A DNA stretch of 33,718 nt from NCBI RefSeq assembly GCF_002198655.1, contig NZ_MWLN01000222.1:1-33718 (forward strand), given 5' to 3'. How positions within the stretch are numbered: the first letter of the stretch is position 1; each line of letters begins with the position of its first letter. The translations under genes were made by a program, and so were the position numbers. The notes beneath the pieces were generated by a model that was given only the letters and a program-made list of their open reading frames with translations, was not told where the DNA came from and did no database searches. This DNA is from Kineosporia sp. A_224 (GTDB lineage: Bacteria > Actinomycetota > Actinomycetes > Actinomycetales > Kineosporiaceae). Positions 16,764-24,902 of this stretch are shown piece by piece.

Positions 16764-17770
16764 CCGGCCGCCCGGCCGGCGGCACGCTCGTCGGCCCGCC
16801 CGCCGCGGACGTCGCCGGCCTGGAGGCCGTCGCCGGCCGGCTCGCCGGCCGCGTCGTCCGGCTCGTCGAGGTGCTCTCGGTGCGCGCGGACCGGGCCGGC
16901 GCCGGCGCGGTCGTCGTGGCCGTCGTCCGCCCGGAGGGCCCCGGTGCCGACCGCGACCCGGTCGTCCTCAAGTCGGGCCCGCCCGCCCTCGTCGCCGCCG
17001 GCGCCCGCGCCCAGCGGTACGCGCACGTCGTCGCCGGCGCCGTCGGGAGCGCCACCGGCGGGCCCACCGGCCGGCACGCCCGGTGCGACCTCGCCGTCCC
17101 GCGGGTGCTCCGGGACGACGCGGCGGGCGGCCGGGTCCTCATGGAGCGGGCCACGGGGGCCCGGCTCGCCGACCTGCTGCGCCGCGACGACCTGCACGCG
17201 GCCCGGCGCACCGGCGCCGCCCTCGCGGGTCTGCACTCCGCGGACGCCGGTGGGCTCGACCTGCCCGTCCGTGACCTCGCCGGCTGCCTCGCCGACCTCG
17301 TCCTGCCGCAGCCGGAGCACCTCGCGGCGGCCGGGCTCGAGCGCCGGCTCGTCGCGTTCGGGACGGCCACCGCGGACGCCGTCCTCGCCGCCGCGCACGA
17401 CCACCCGGCGCTGACCCGCCTCGTGCACCGCGACGTCCACGCCGGGCAGGTCCTCCTCGACGAGCACCGCACGTGGCTGCTCGACTGGGACCTCGCCGCC
17501 GCCGGCGACCCCGCGGTCGACGTCGGCAACCTCGTCGGGACGATCCGCGCGAAGTACCCGCCGGCCCGCGCCGAGGCGGCCGTCGCGGCGCTGCTCGACG
17601 GCTACCTCACCGGTGACACGACCGGTGTGCCGGCCCGGCTCGCCGTCCACGAGGCCTTCACGTACCTGCGCCTCGCGTGCAAGCGGGCGCGGCTGCACGG
17701 GCCCGCCGCGGCGGGCACCGTCGAGGACCTGCTCACCCGCGCCCGGCTCACCCTCGCGGCGGCCTCGTGA
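16760..17770 (+). CDS. APH-fold kinase with Gln in the catalytic loop, operon gene 5
   Basis: This 336-aa APH/choline-kinase-fold protein has an N-lobe with VVLKSGP near residues 67-73 as the likely ATP-lysine strand. The catalytic loop is LVHRDVHAGQVLL, with H223, D225 and Q230. HRD replaces the commoner HGD, and Gln stands where Asn normally binds Mg2+. The DFG-equivalent is LLDWD at 240-244. From memory, Gln at this position recurs in some actinobacterial APH relatives, so activity is plausible. The substrate is unknown. The C-terminal all-helical part (AFTYLRLACKRARL and after) would form the acceptor pocket. It begins with an ATGA overlap and ends in a GTGA overlap with the GT4 gene. It is not closely similar to the other three kinases of the operon. 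Confidence 0.82.
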   Translation: MTGRPAGGTLVGPPAADVAGLEAVAGRLAGRVVRLVEVLSVRADRAGAGAVVVAVVRPEGPGADRDPVVLKSGPPALVAAGARAQRYAHVVAGAVGSATGGPTGRHARCDLAVPRVLRDDAAGGRVLMERATGARLADLLRRDDLHAARRTGAALAGLHSADAGGLDLPVRDLAGCLADLVLPQPEHLAAAGLERRLVAFGTATADAVLAAAHDHPALTRLVHRDVHAGQVLLDEHRTWLLDWDLAAAGDPAVDVGNLVGTIRAKYPPARAEAAVAALLDGYLTGDTTGVPARLAVHEAFTYLRLACKRARLHGPAAAGTVEDLLTRARLTLAAAS

Positions 17771-18993
17771 ACGGCACGCCCGACCGCCCTGCCGTCGCGC
17801 ACGTCCTCGGTACCCCCGGCACCGGGGGCGTCCCCGTCGTCGCGCACGCGCTGCTGCGCCGCCTGCCCGGCTGGCGCCCGCACCTGTACTACCTCACCGA
17901 CCGCACCGCAGACCCGGTCCGCCGGGACGTCGCCGTCGCCGCCCTGCAGGCCGCCGGCGTCGTCGTCCGGCTCGTACCCGCCGACGTCGCCCGTGACAAG
18001 GAGCGCGCCGTCGACACGGTGGCGGGCTGGGTCGCGCAGGACGGCGTCCGGCTCGTCCACACGCACTCGACGCGGCCCAACCGGTACGGCCGGCTCGCGG
18101 CGCTGCGGGTGCCCGGCGTCCGGGTCGTCGCGCACTACCACAACCACTACGACGACAAGTGGTCCGACGGGTCGGCCGACCTCGACCTCGAGCGCCGGCT
18201 CGCCGCCCGCACCGACCACCTCGTCGCCTGCTCGGAGTCGGTCCGCGACCACGTCGTGGACCGGCTCGGCGTAGGCGCGGACCGGGTCACCGTGCTGCGC
18301 AACGGCGTCGACGCCGAACGGTTCGCGCACGGTGACGGGGCCCGGGTCCGGCAGGGGCTCGGCGTCGCGCCCGGCACGACCGTCATCGGTGCCGTCGGGC
18401 GGCTCTGCGCGCAGAAGGCACCGGACGACGTGCTCGAGGCGGTCGCGCCGATCCTGCTGCAGCGCAACGGGTCCGGCGGGTCCGGCCCGCGCGCCGAGCT
18501 GTGGTTCGTCGGGGCACCGGACGACGCCGCGCTCGCCGCGGCCCTGGAGCGCCGGGCCGCCGGGCTCGGGGTGGCGGGCGCCGTCCGTTTCCTCGGCTAC
18601 CGGGCCGACGTGCCCGACGTCTACGCGGCGCTCGACGTCGTCGTCCTCGCCTCCCGCTGGGAGGGCTTCGGGCTCGTGGTCGCCGAGGCGATGGCCGCCG
18701 GCCGGCCCGTCGTCGCGACGGACGTCGGCGGCGTCGGCGAGGCCGCCGGCACCGGGCTGTCCGGTGGCCCCGCGGCGCTGCTCGTGCCGCCCGGCGACGT
18801 CGCGGCCCTGCGGGCCGGGGTCGCCGACGTGCTCGCCCGGCCGGCGCTGGCCGCCGACCTCGCGCTGCGCGGGGTCGGCCGCTCCGCGACGCTCGGCTGG
18901 GGCGAGGCCGCGGCCGCCCTCGACGTGCTCTACCGGGACGTGCTGTCCCGGCCCGTGCCCGCCGCCGAACCGCTCCCCGTGGGCGCGCCGTGA
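17767..18993 (+). CDS. GT4-family glycosyltransferase, operon gene 6
   Basis: This 408-aa retaining glycosyltransferase has a GT-B fold. Residues about 10-190 form the acceptor domain, with a glycine-rich GTPGTGGVPVV loop near the start and HTHSTRPNRYGRLAA further on. The donor domain follows, with VGRLCAQKAPDDVLEA around residues 213-228 (the usual K of the pyrophosphate contact), and WEGFGLVVAEAM, whose E299 and E307 make the EX7E motif of GT4. Donor and acceptor are unknown. The pattern is that of enzymes elongating exopolysaccharide or glycolipid chains. The start is GTG in a GTGA overlap with the preceding kinase, and the gene ends in another GTGA overlap with the phosphatase. Confidence 0.9.
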   Translation: MNGTPDRPAVAHVLGTPGTGGVPVVAHALLRRLPGWRPHLYYLTDRTADPVRRDVAVAALQAAGVVVRLVPADVARDKERAVDTVAGWVAQDGVRLVHTHSTRPNRYGRLAALRVPGVRVVAHYHNHYDDKWSDGSADLDLERRLAARTDHLVACSESVRDHVVDRLGVGADRVTVLRNGVDAERFAHGDGARVRQGLGVAPGTTVIGAVGRLCAQKAPDDVLEAVAPILLQRNGSGGSGPRAELWFVGAPDDAALAAALERRAAGLGVAGAVRFLGYRADVPDVYAALDVVVLASRWEGFGLVVAEAMAAGRPVVATDVGGVGEAAGTGLSGGPAALLVPPGDVAALRAGVADVLARPALAADLALRGVGRSATLGWGEAAAALDVLYRDVLSRPVPAAEPLPVGAP

Positions 18994-19661
18994 CCGCCCC
19001 GCTGCCGCCGGTCGTGCTCGTCCGGCACGGCCGGACGGCGTGGAACCGCACCCGCTTCCTCGGCCGCCGCGACGTCCCGCTCGACGAGGTCGGCCGCGGC
19101 CAGGCCGCGGCGGCCGCGGACGCCGTCCGCACCCTGCTCGGGCCCGTCGGCGGGGCGGTGACCCTGTGGAGCAGCCCGCTCGGCCGCGCCCGGGAGACGG
19201 CGGCGCCCGTCGCGGCCCGGCTCGGGGTCCCGGTGCACCTGCACGACGACCTCGTCGAGCTCGACTGCGGCGAGTGGGAGGGCCGCGAGAAGGCCGAGGT
19301 CGGCCGCAAGGTGAGCAAGCTCCCCCCGGACGAGCCGGTGCCGGGCGGCGAGAGCGCCGCCGACGCGTGGCGGCGGCTGCAGCGGTTCCTCGCCGACGCC
19401 GGGCTCGGCCCCGCGGGGCCCGGCGCCCCGGCCGCGCCGGGCGCGGTCGTCGACGGGCCGGTCGTCGACGGGCCGGTCGTCGTCGTCGTCGGGCACCACC
19501 TCGTGAACAAGCTCCTCTACGCGGCGCTGCTCGGCCGCGGTGTCGAGGGGGCCCTCGCGACGCCGGAGTACCGGCCGACCCCGGGCTCGGTCGTCCTGCT
19601 CGACCGGCTGTCCGGCGGGCTGCGGACGGCACCCGCCGCCGTCCCGGTGGTCGGCGCGTGA
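18990..19661 (+). CDS. Histidine phosphatase (phosphoglycerate-mutase superfamily), operon gene 7
   Basis: This 223-aa cytosolic phosphatase has the LVRHGRTAWN signature, with the phospho-accepting His13 and Arg12, a general-acid Glu in the ELDCGEWEG stretch near residues 90-98, GGESAADAWRR, and the second active-site His at VGHH (169-170). A short tandem repeat (VVDGP twice) forms a loop just before that His. Family members dephosphorylate sugar phosphates, nucleotides and small metabolites. In an operon with four kinase-fold proteins it may remove a phosphate from a sugar-phosphate precursor or an intermediate. There is no signal peptide, so it acts inside the cell. It has 4-nt overlaps with both neighbours. 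Confidence 0.9.
   Translation: MTAPLPPVVLVRHGRTAWNRTRFLGRRDVPLDEVGRGQAAAAADAVRTLLGPVGGAVTLWSSPLGRARETAAPVAARLGVPVHLHDDLVELDCGEWEGREKAEVGRKVSKLPPDEPVPGGESAADAWRRLQRFLADAGLGPAGPGAPAAPGAVVDGPVVDGPVVVVVGHHLVNKLLYAALLGRGVEGALATPEYRPTPGSVVLLDRLSGGLRTAPAAVPVVGA
19446..19475. repeat. Two-copy 15-bp tandem repeat inside the histidine phosphatase
   Basis: GTCGTCGACGGGCCG occurs at 19446-19460 and 19461-19475, followed by a run of GTC triplets. It encodes VVDGP twice and then a valine run immediately before the second active-site His. Confidence 0.85.
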
Positions 19662-20917
19662 ACGTCGACTGGGCCGGCCACGGCACCGCCCCCCACACCG
19701 ACCCCGCGTTCCCGACCCTCGCGGAGTGCCTGGCACCGCTCGTGCCCGGTGCGGCGCCGGTCGCCGTCTACTACTACCCGGGCCGCACGCTGCACGTCGT
19801 GCACCGCGACCCGGACGACCGGCTCGTCACGCGTGACGTCCCGCCGGTCGGAGCCCCGGCCGCCCTGCTCGGCCCGGGGGAGCGATGGGACGCAGACCTG
19901 CGCTGCGTCGTCCGGACGTTCCCGCACGACCCGGGGCTGCCCGCGCTCGCGGCGGTGGTCCGCGGCACCGGCGCCGGCCCGGACGACGTCCTCTCGTATC
20001 TGCCCGGGCGGCGCGCGGTGCTGCGTGCCACCGGACCGCAGGGCCCGCTCGTCGTCAAGGTCGGCGACGTGGAGTCGTTGCGGCGCAACCACTCCCGGCA
20101 CGCGGCCCTGCACGGGCTGCCCGGCCGGTCGTTCCGGGTGAGCCGCCCCGACTCGCTCGACGAGGAGGCCGGGCTGCGCCGGGAGGAGCTCCTCGAGGGT
20201 GCTCCGCTGGTCCGCGCGCTCGCCGGTCTCGTGGGACCGGAGGCCGTCGAGGCCCTCGCCGCGGACCTCGCCGGCCAGGTCGCCGCGCTGCACCGCCTCG
20301 ACGCCGGGCGGGACCTCCCGGGCCTGCCGCTGGCCGACCACACCGCCCCGGTGGCGTTCGCCCGCTGGCAGCGCAAGACCCTGCGCACCATCGGGCGCGC
20401 GCTGCCGGCGCTCGCCCCGCGGGCGGCCGCCGTCGTCGACGGGCTCGCCGGCTCGGTGCCCGCCCCGGGGACGGGCGTCGTCCACGGCGACCTGCACGCG
20501 GCGAACGTCCACGTCGGTCCCACGGGTCCCGTCCTCCTCGACCTCGACGAGCTCGGTCGAGGCGACCGGGAGCTGGACGTCGCCGTTCTCGTCGGCCGGC
20601 TGCTGCTCGTCTCGGACTCGTCCGGCCGCACCGACACGACCGCCCTCGCCCGGGCGTTCGTCGTCGCCCACGACACCGAGGCGGCCCCGCTGCGGGGCGA
20701 CGTCCTCGCGTGGTACCTCGCCGGCACGCTCGTCGGTCGCCAGGTGAAGACGAGCATCCGGCACGTCGCCCCCGACCTCGGGGCGCTGTGCACCCGGCTC
20801 GTCGCGCTCGCGGAGGTCGCTCTGGCGGCGCACACCTGTGCGACGCCGCGCACGCGCGCCACCGAGGTCGTCGACCGGCTCGCCGAGGCCGTCGTCCGGA
20901 TGCCGGCCAGGGTGTGA
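19658..20917 (+). CDS. APH-fold kinase with canonical catalytic loop, operon gene 8
   Basis: This 419-aa phosphotransferase has an N-terminal region of about 120 residues with an aromatic strand (VAVYYYPGRTLHVVH) that resembles the N-terminal extension of operon gene 3 only in position. The N-lobe carries LVVKVGDVESL near residues 130-140. The catalytic loop VVHGDLHAANV is fully canonical, with H276, D278 and N283, and LLDLDELGRGDRELDVA supplies the DFG-equivalent Asp. The active site therefore looks intact. The likely substrate is a hydroxyl on a sugar, lipid or glycan precursor, as inferred from its neighbours. It has GTGA overlaps at both ends. It is longer than typical aminoglycoside resistance kinases (about 260-300 aa) because of the extension. 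Confidence 0.85.
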   Translation: MNVDWAGHGTAPHTDPAFPTLAECLAPLVPGAAPVAVYYYPGRTLHVVHRDPDDRLVTRDVPPVGAPAALLGPGERWDADLRCVVRTFPHDPGLPALAAVVRGTGAGPDDVLSYLPGRRAVLRATGPQGPLVVKVGDVESLRRNHSRHAALHGLPGRSFRVSRPDSLDEEAGLRREELLEGAPLVRALAGLVGPEAVEALAADLAGQVAALHRLDAGRDLPGLPLADHTAPVAFARWQRKTLRTIGRALPALAPRAAAVVDGLAGSVPAPGTGVVHGDLHAANVHVGPTGPVLLDLDELGRGDRELDVAVLVGRLLLVSDSSGRTDTTALARAFVVAHDTEAAPLRGDVLAWYLAGTLVGRQVKTSIRHVAPDLGALCTRLVALAEVALAAHTCATPRTRATEVVDRLAEAVVRMPARV

Positions 20918-21822
20918 GCGCACCTTCCGCGGCCCCGGACCTGCGTGACGACGCGCTGCCCGGCCTCGCCCCGCTGCTCGGCACGGCCGCGCCCGGCGAC
21001 GTCACGGTGCTCGCGCACCGGCCCGGCCGCCGGGCGACCGTGCTCGTCCGCGGCAGCGGCCCGGCCCGGGTCGTCAAGCTCTTCTGCCGCAAGGAGTTCC
21101 CGGCGGCGCTCGGCGCGGCCCGCCTCGTCGGGCGGCACGGCGACCTCGCCCCGCGGCTGCTCGCGGTCGACGAGGGCGCGTGCAGCCTCATGCACGAGCA
21201 CGTCGACGGCGACGGGCTCGACGGGCTCTCCCCGCAGGAGCGGGCCGCACCGCTCGCGGCGCTCGGCGGCGTCCTCGCCCGGGTGCACTCCGCGCCCACC
21301 GACGGGCTGCGACCCTGGGACCGCGCGCACACCGGGCGCAAGCTCGTCCGGTGGCACGACGCGGCCGCCGGGCTCGCCCCGGAGGTCACCGCCCCGGTCG
21401 CGCCGGTCGTCACCGCGCTGCTGCCGCGGCTGCTCGACGCCGCCGGCCGTGCGTGCGTCCACGGCGATCTCGCGCTGCGCAACGTCCTCGTGACCGGCGA
21501 CGGCACCGCGCGCACGACCGGCTCCGTGCGGCTCATCGACTGGGACCGGACGGCGTCCGGGCCGCCCGAGGCCGACCTCGCGCCGCTCGTCGGGCTGCTC
21601 GGCGAGGCCGCCGGCCCGGCCGTCGCGGCCTACCGCGCCGCCGGCGGCACGGTCGACGACGACGTGCTCGCCGACCTCGTGCTCGCCAACCGGCTCACCC
21701 GGCTGCTGCGCCGGCTCGCCCGGGGCGACGACCCGCCCGCGCTGGCGTCAGGCCGGCTGGCCGCCGTCCTCGACGGCACCGTCCGCCGCGGGGTCGAGCA
21801 GCCCGTCGAGGCCGACGCCTGA
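20914..21822 (+). CDS. APH-fold kinase, last gene of the + strand operon
   Basis: This 302-aa phosphotransferase is of standard family length. Its ATP-lysine strand is VVKLFCRKEF near residues 53-62. The catalytic loop is CVHGDLALRNVLV, with H183, D185 and N190, and the DFG-equivalent is LIDWD at 207-211, so all core residues are present. LFCRKEF plus SLMHEHVDGDGLDGLS resembles fructosamine-kinase and choline-kinase relatives in pattern. The substrate is unknown. It starts in a GTGA overlap. The stop lies 75 bp inside the convergent heparinase gene, so the last 24 codons are double-coding DNA. No terminator is visible between the two operons, and transcripts from both sides probably run into each other. 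Confidence 0.85.
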   Translation: MSAPSAAPDLRDDALPGLAPLLGTAAPGDVTVLAHRPGRRATVLVRGSGPARVVKLFCRKEFPAALGAARLVGRHGDLAPRLLAVDEGACSLMHEHVDGDGLDGLSPQERAAPLAALGGVLARVHSAPTDGLRPWDRAHTGRKLVRWHDAAAGLAPEVTAPVAPVVTALLPRLLDAAGRACVHGDLALRNVLVTGDGTARTTGSVRLIDWDRTASGPPEADLAPLVGLLGEAAGPAVAAYRAAGGTVDDDVLADLVLANRLTRLLRRLARGDDPPALASGRLAAVLDGTVRRGVEQPVEADA

Positions 21823-23805
21823 CACGACACCGGTGACCCCCTCACCGGTCGCCCACAGCGGGCGGCCCGACGCGTCGGCGCGCACGAGGAGGAACCGGCC
21901 GGCGAGGTCGACGGCGGTCCCGTCGGCCGTCGTGACGGCGCCCGGTGCCGGCGGCAGCCAGATCCGGTCGACGACCTCCTGGCCGGCGGCCCGGACGAGG
22001 ACGTCCCAGGCCGGCACCGGCCCCGCGGCGGCCGCGAGGCCGAGCACCTCGACCCCCGTCGTCCGCGGCGCGACCGCGCTGACGAGGAGCAGGGCGCCGG
22101 CGCCGGCAGCGTTCGCCCGGAGGACGGGCGCCGGGTGCTTGACGCCGTACAGCGTCGACACCCAGCCGTCGTCGACGCGGACGTCGGCGCCGGCGGGCAC
22201 GTCGAGGAGCATCGCGGCCGGGGTGCCGCGGGTGACGACGGTGCGCCGGGCGGCGCTGCCCGACGGCAGGTCCGCGAACGATGCCGTGACGCCCGCCGGC
22301 AGGTGCCAGGCGACCTCGGCGGTGTGCTCGCCGGTGTCGCCGGGCAGCGGGGCGACGCGGTCGACGACGAGCAGGTACTGCCGCCGGACGAACACGACGA
22401 CCCGGGTGTGGACCGGGGTGTACTCGTCGCTGACGACGGCCGCGGTGACCCAGTCGCCGTCCCGCCCGACATGGACCGCGCGGGACCTCACCACCGCGTC
22501 CGGGCCGTGCTTGTTGCGCGACAGGTACCGGGTCTGGTCGCGTCCGTCGACGGTCACGGTGTTGTGCGCCCGGGTCGTCTTGAACGTGTGCCGCCAGTCG
22601 ACGCCGTCCGCGTCGAGGTCGCCCGAGTACGTGTAGCGGCCCGGGTCGACGAGCGCCGGGGCGCCGTCGCAGTGCAGGACGACGCTCAGCGCGTCGTAGT
22701 GCGCGTGGGCGCCCTCGCCGAGCAGGGCCGAGTCCACGAGGGCATGCGTGCGCTGCTCGTAGCCGCTGCCGCCGGCCGCCGGGTCGGACGCGTCGGTGGT
22801 GTCGGTGAGGACGGTGTAGCCGGCGTCCGGGAAGTCCCGGGACGGCACGGCCGGCCGGCGGCCGCGGGTGCCGCGGGAGCCGGCCCACGTGAGCTCCGGG
22901 TCGTCGAAGAGCGCGCCCGCGCCGAGCAGCAGCGCCGCGTGGTCGCCGTCGTCGGAGTCGCCGAGGAGCGGGATGTGCCCGTCCGGCCACGTGAGCCAGG
23001 CCGACCACTGCGTCATGGCATGGATCCGGCGCAGCAGAACCGGGTCGACCGCGATCCCGTTGCGGGCCGCGAGGGTCGCGACGTCGAGCGCGGTCTCGGC
23101 GACGAGCTGGTGGTAGTGCGTCGCCATCTCGACGTGGACGCCGTCGGGCAGGATCTCGCGCAGGAGGTTGTCCTCGAGCAGCCGGACCGCCTCGGCGACA
23201 AGGGCTTTCGCGCCCGGGGCCTGAGGCACGCAGACCCCGGTGAGGAAGACGCTGTGCAGCTGGAACGTCCGGTGGTTGCGCACCGGCTTGAGGTGCGTCG
23301 AGACGTAGTGCGCCTCGTCGCCCATCCGCTGCACCCAGGCGCGGAGCAGGTCGTCGTCGACGGCGTCCGCGGCAGGCCCGCCGTCGAGCAGCCCGCGGCC
23401 GTGCGCCTCCCGCAGCAGGAGCAGCGACTCGACCCACGAGCGCAGCCGGAGCGCCTCGACCTGCGCGTCGCTGACGACGATGAACCCGGTGCCCATCCGG
23501 GTGAGCCAGGTGCGCAGCAGCCGGGCCCAGGCGTCGAGGTACGCCGGGTCGCCGGTCGCGAGCAGCCCGTGGAGCAGGTTGCGCCCGAAGTAGTGCTTGT
23601 GCTGGGCGATCTGCCATTCCTTGTCGCTGCTGGGGTTCCGCTCCCAGTGCGGGTCGGGGCCGAGGTCGTACTCCTCGCCGACGAGCAGCCAGCGCCCGGC
23701 GAGGACGCGCTGCGCGTCGGCGAGCATCGCGGCCGTCGCGACCGGCGGGTCGGGGAGGACGACGGAGGTGTCCGTGAGCAGCGCGGTGCCGTACGGGCCG
23801 GTCAC
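21748..23805 (-). CDS. Heparinase II/III-family polysaccharide lyase, last gene of the iron operon
   Basis: This 685-aa protein has the heparinase II/III and alginate-lyase layout. An alpha/alpha toroid fills about residues 20-320, with RNHRTF at 176-181, THYHQLVAE at 229-237 and GDSDDGD at 282-288. The beta-sandwich domain follows, with the family signature HAHYDALSVVLH at 367-378, LVDPGRYTY at 385-393 and RAHNTVTVDG at 412-421. Such enzymes cleave uronic-acid-containing glycans by beta-elimination. There is no signal peptide, so it would act in the cytoplasm or be exported unconventionally. That is odd for a lyase and suggests processing of an imported or newly made glycan. The GTG at 23805 overlaps the GT4 stop as GTGA. 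Its C-terminus overlaps the convergent kinase gene by 75 bp. Confidence 0.9.
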   Translation of the reverse strand: MTGPYGTALLTDTSVVLPDPPVATAAMLADAQRVLAGRWLLVGEEYDLGPDPHWERNPSSDKEWQIAQHKHYFGRNLLHGLLATGDPAYLDAWARLLRTWLTRMGTGFIVVSDAQVEALRLRSWVESLLLLREAHGRGLLDGGPAADAVDDDLLRAWVQRMGDEAHYVSTHLKPVRNHRTFQLHSVFLTGVCVPQAPGAKALVAEAVRLLEDNLLREILPDGVHVEMATHYHQLVAETALDVATLAARNGIAVDPVLLRRIHAMTQWSAWLTWPDGHIPLLGDSDDGDHAALLLGAGALFDDPELTWAGSRGTRGRRPAVPSRDFPDAGYTVLTDTTDASDPAAGGSGYEQRTHALVDSALLGEGAHAHYDALSVVLHCDGAPALVDPGRYTYSGDLDADGVDWRHTFKTTRAHNTVTVDGRDQTRYLSRNKHGPDAVVRSRAVHVGRDGDWVTAAVVSDEYTPVHTRVVVFVRRQYLLVVDRVAPLPGDTGEHTAEVAWHLPAGVTASFADLPSGSAARRTVVTRGTPAAMLLDVPAGADVRVDDGWVSTLYGVKHPAPVLRANAAGAGALLLVSAVAPRTTGVEVLGLAAAAGPVPAWDVLVRAAGQEVVDRIWLPPAPGAVTTADGTAVDLAGRFLLVRADASGRPLWATGEGVTGVVSGVGLDGLLDPAADGAVEDGGQPA

Positions 23806-24902
23806 CGGGCGGCCCCGGCACCGGCGTAGAGGTCGGCGAGCGCACCGACGTTGCGGCGCAGGTCGAACAGCGCCTCCGCGCGGCTGCGGGCGGCCGTCGC
23901 GAGGGCGTCCCGGCCGGCCGGGTCGTCGAGCAGCCGGGCGAGCGCGGCGGCGAGCACCTCGGGCGAGCGCTGCGGGACGACGACCCCGCTCACGGCGTCC
24001 TCGACCATCTCCGGCAGCCCGTTGACGTCGGTCGCGAGCACCGGCAGTCCGTGCGCCATCGCCTCGATGACGACGGTCGGGAGCGCGTCCCGGTCGCCGT
24101 CCGCGGTGACGACGCAGGGGACGGCGAGCACCGCGGCCGAGCGCATCGCCGCGGCGACCGCCTCGCCGTCCGCGGAGCCGGGCATCGACACCAGGTCCGC
24201 GACGCCGAGGTCCGACGCGAGCGTCGTGAGCGGCCCGCGCTCGGGACCGTCGCCGACGAACGTCACGGCGACGTCCGCGCCCTGCGCCCGCAGCACCGCG
24301 AGCGCCCGGACGAGGTCGTCGAAGCCTTTCTTCGGCACGAACCGGCCGACGGCGAGCGCCGTCCGGGTGCGGTCCGCGGCGCGCGGCCCCGGCGCGATCC
24401 CGGTGACGTCGACCCCGTTGTAGACGCGCACGACCCGTGCCCCGGGGGCCATCGCGGCGAGCACGCCGACGTTGCCGTCGGTCACGGTGACGACCGCGGC
24501 GGCGCGGCTGAGCAGGCCCGCGAGGGCGGTGGTGTCGACGTCCGCGCGGTAGATGTCGGTGGCGTGCGCGGTGAGGCTGAACGGCACCCCGGCCGCCGTG
24601 CCGGCGGCGTCCGCGACCCGGGCCGCCCAGCCGGCGAAGTGCGCGTGGAGGTGGGTGAGCCCGTGCTCGGCGACCGCCGCGGCGACGGCGTCGGCGGCCG
24701 GGCCGGCGTCCGCGCCCACGTAGGTGACGGGGGCGCGCAGCCGCGCCACGGCCGGGTGGGTCAGCTCCTCGCCGCCGTCCCGGCCGGCGAGGACGACGAC
24801 GTCGACGCCGCGCCGTTCGAGCTCGAGGAGCTCGTGGAGCACGAAGGTCTGGGACAGCCGCGGGAACCGCTTGAGAACGTAACCGACCCGCACGCCGCTC
24901 AC
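23802..24902 (-). CDS. GT4-family glycosyltransferase (WcaL-like pattern)
   Basis: This 366-aa GT-B glycosyltransferase begins with VGYVLKRFPRLSQTFVLHEL, the start typical of colanic-acid-type exopolysaccharide glycosyltransferases. HAHFAGWAA follows near residues 81-89, SLTAHATDIY near 109-118 contacts the acceptor side, and the donor domain has AVGRFVPKKGFDDLVRAL. The EX7E motif is present as Asp-x7-Glu in DALPTVVIEAM. Donor and acceptor are unknown. The start GTG at 24902 forms a GTGA overlap with the stop of the iron-transport ATPase, and its own stop overlaps the heparinase start in the same way. It is thus translationally chained to iron-uptake genes, an unusual setting for a glycan enzyme. 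An in-frame GTG three codons downstream is an alternative start. Confidence 0.9.
   Translation of the reverse strand: MSGVRVGYVLKRFPRLSQTFVLHELLELERRGVDVVVLAGRDGGEELTHPAVARLRAPVTYVGADAGPAADAVAAAVAEHGLTHLHAHFAGWAARVADAAGTAAGVPFSLTAHATDIYRADVDTTALAGLLSRAAAVVTVTDGNVGVLAAMAPGARVVRVYNGVDVTGIAPGPRAADRTRTALAVGRFVPKKGFDDLVRALAVLRAQGADVAVTFVGDGPERGPLTTLASDLGVADLVSMPGSADGEAVAAAMRSAAVLAVPCVVTADGDRDALPTVVIEAMAHGLPVLATDVNGLPEMVEDAVSGVVVPQRSPEVLAAALARLLDDPAGRDALATAARSRAEALFDLRRNVGALADLYAGAGAAR

Noticed and set aside
14476-21822. APH-fold kinases as aminoglycoside resistance genes
   Set aside because: They lie in a glycosyltransferase operon with stop-start overlaps, two carry unusual catalytic-loop residues and two have long N-terminal extensions; a biosynthetic role fits better.
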